This document shows positions 63,709-64,000 of a stretch of DNA of 64,000 nt, in pieces. The position numbers were made by a program, and so were the translations under genes. Below the pieces are notes generated by a model. The model searched no databases. It was not told the origin of the DNA and saw nothing but the letters and a program-made list of their open reading frames with translations. Each line of letters begins with the position of its first letter. The first letter of the stretch is position 1. This DNA comes from Flavobacteriaceae bacterium (GTDB taxonomy: Bacteria; Bacteroidota; Bacteroidia; Flavobacteriales; Flavobacteriaceae), in NCBI GenBank assembly GCA_018646605.1, contig JABGUL010000033.1, positions 1-64,000 of the forward strand, written 5' to 3'.

Positions 63709-64000
63709 ATGGAGCAAACATTAATAATAATTCCAACGTATAATGAGATCGAAAATATTGAGGCAATTATCAATACGGTTTTTGAAACTGGATTAGATCT
63801 GGATGTTTTAGTTGTTGATGATCAATCTCCTGATGGAACTGGCAAAGCTGTTATCGATTTAATGCCTGATTACAAAACACATTTGTTTTTGGAATCTCGT
63901 TCAGAAAAAAGTGGGCTTGGAGCAGCTTATGTTCATGGTTTTAGGTGGGCTTTAAAGCGACAATATCAATATATTTTTGAGATGGATGCTGACTTTTCTC
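63709..64000 (+). CDS. Polyprenol monophosphomannose synthase, GT2 (5' part)
   Basis: The window end cuts this gene after 97 codons. The start is ATG at 63709. LIIIPTYNEIENIEAII, VLVVDDQSPDGTG, GLGAAYVHGFRWALK and EMDADFS are the GT2 donor-binding and metal-binding motifs of dolichol/polyprenol-phosphate mannosyltransferases. It uses GDP-mannose to make a lipid-linked mannose for periplasmic glycosylation. Confidence 0.92.
   Translation, partial: MEQTLIIIPTYNEIENIEAIINTVFETGLDLDVLVVDDQSPDGTGKAVIDLMPDYKTHLFLESRSEKSGLGAAYVHGFRWALKRQYQYIFEMDADFS

Noticed and set aside
1-64000. CRISPR array, transposon ends, prophage or toxin-antitoxin pair
   Set aside because: No regularly spaced direct repeats, transposase or integrase motifs, or recognisable toxin/antitoxin pairs were seen on either strand.

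Overview
The window is AT-rich chromosomal DNA from a marine-type member of the Bacteroidota, most likely family Flavobacteriaceae. The basis is gene content and order: exbB-exbD-exbD-porT-like barrel, rpoN, asnS, MMPL transporter, frr-pyrH, and hemD-DUF4271-polyprenol phosphate mannosyltransferase. Several genes are preceded by the Bacteroidota -7 box TAnnTTTG, and many exported proteins have lipoprotein signal peptides. No insertion sequence, phage, CRISPR array or plasmid function was seen.

Region 1 (1-25.2 kb) is accessory in character. It opens with small or hypothetical genes: a possibly frameshifted ORF, a CDP-alcohol phosphatidyltransferase, a DoxX-like protein and an NAD(P)-binding oxidoreductase. 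A carbohydrate-catabolism block of about 22 kb follows. It holds an unclassified 824-residue lipoprotein, a HAD phosphatase, a GH3 beta-glucosidase, a Tat-exported sugar isomerase/epimerase, a CotH-family lipoprotein, an exported esterase, an exported M20 amidohydrolase, an EEP-family phosphatase/nuclease, a DUF2911 protein, a GH33 sialidase and an SGNH esterase. It ends in a tightly packed five-gene operon: GH29 fucosidase, HGSNAT-like membrane acetyltransferase, sulfatase, second GH29 fucosidase, second sulfatase. Together these look suited to a sulfated, fucosylated and perhaps sialylated or acetylated glycan. No SusC/SusD pair, sigma/anti-sigma pair or hybrid sensor is present. Two gene corpses lie here: the C-terminus of an SGNH esterase and a frameshifted fragment of PTS enzyme I. 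A tiny RND-like protein has an in-frame TAG near its end.

Region 2 (25.2-33.4 kb) carries a fatty-acid beta-oxidation operon (fadN-type HAD/ECH, thiolase, TetR regulator). It is divergent from an SCP2 protein across a perfect palindrome that I propose as the TetR operator. A probable inositol uptake/oxidation operon follows (two Gfo/Idh/MocA dehydrogenases and an SSS symporter).

Region 3 (33.5-64 kb) is housekeeping: umuC-umuD, 2-oxoglutarate dehydrogenase E1/E2, a retropepsin-like protein, TatD, tRNA-Ser(GGA), the ExbB/ExbD proton-channel operon with a beta-barrel protein, rpoN, asnS, an MMPL transporter, frr, pyrH, the nadC-nadB-nadA operon, truB, uppP, ftsX, leuS, a SemiSWEET, a zinc peptidase, an Lrp regulator, DUF423, hemD, DUF4271 and the start of a polyprenol-phosphate mannosyltransferase cut by the window end. 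The most system-like candidate for follow-up is the fucosidase/sulfatase/acetyltransferase operon and its SusCD-less surroundings.
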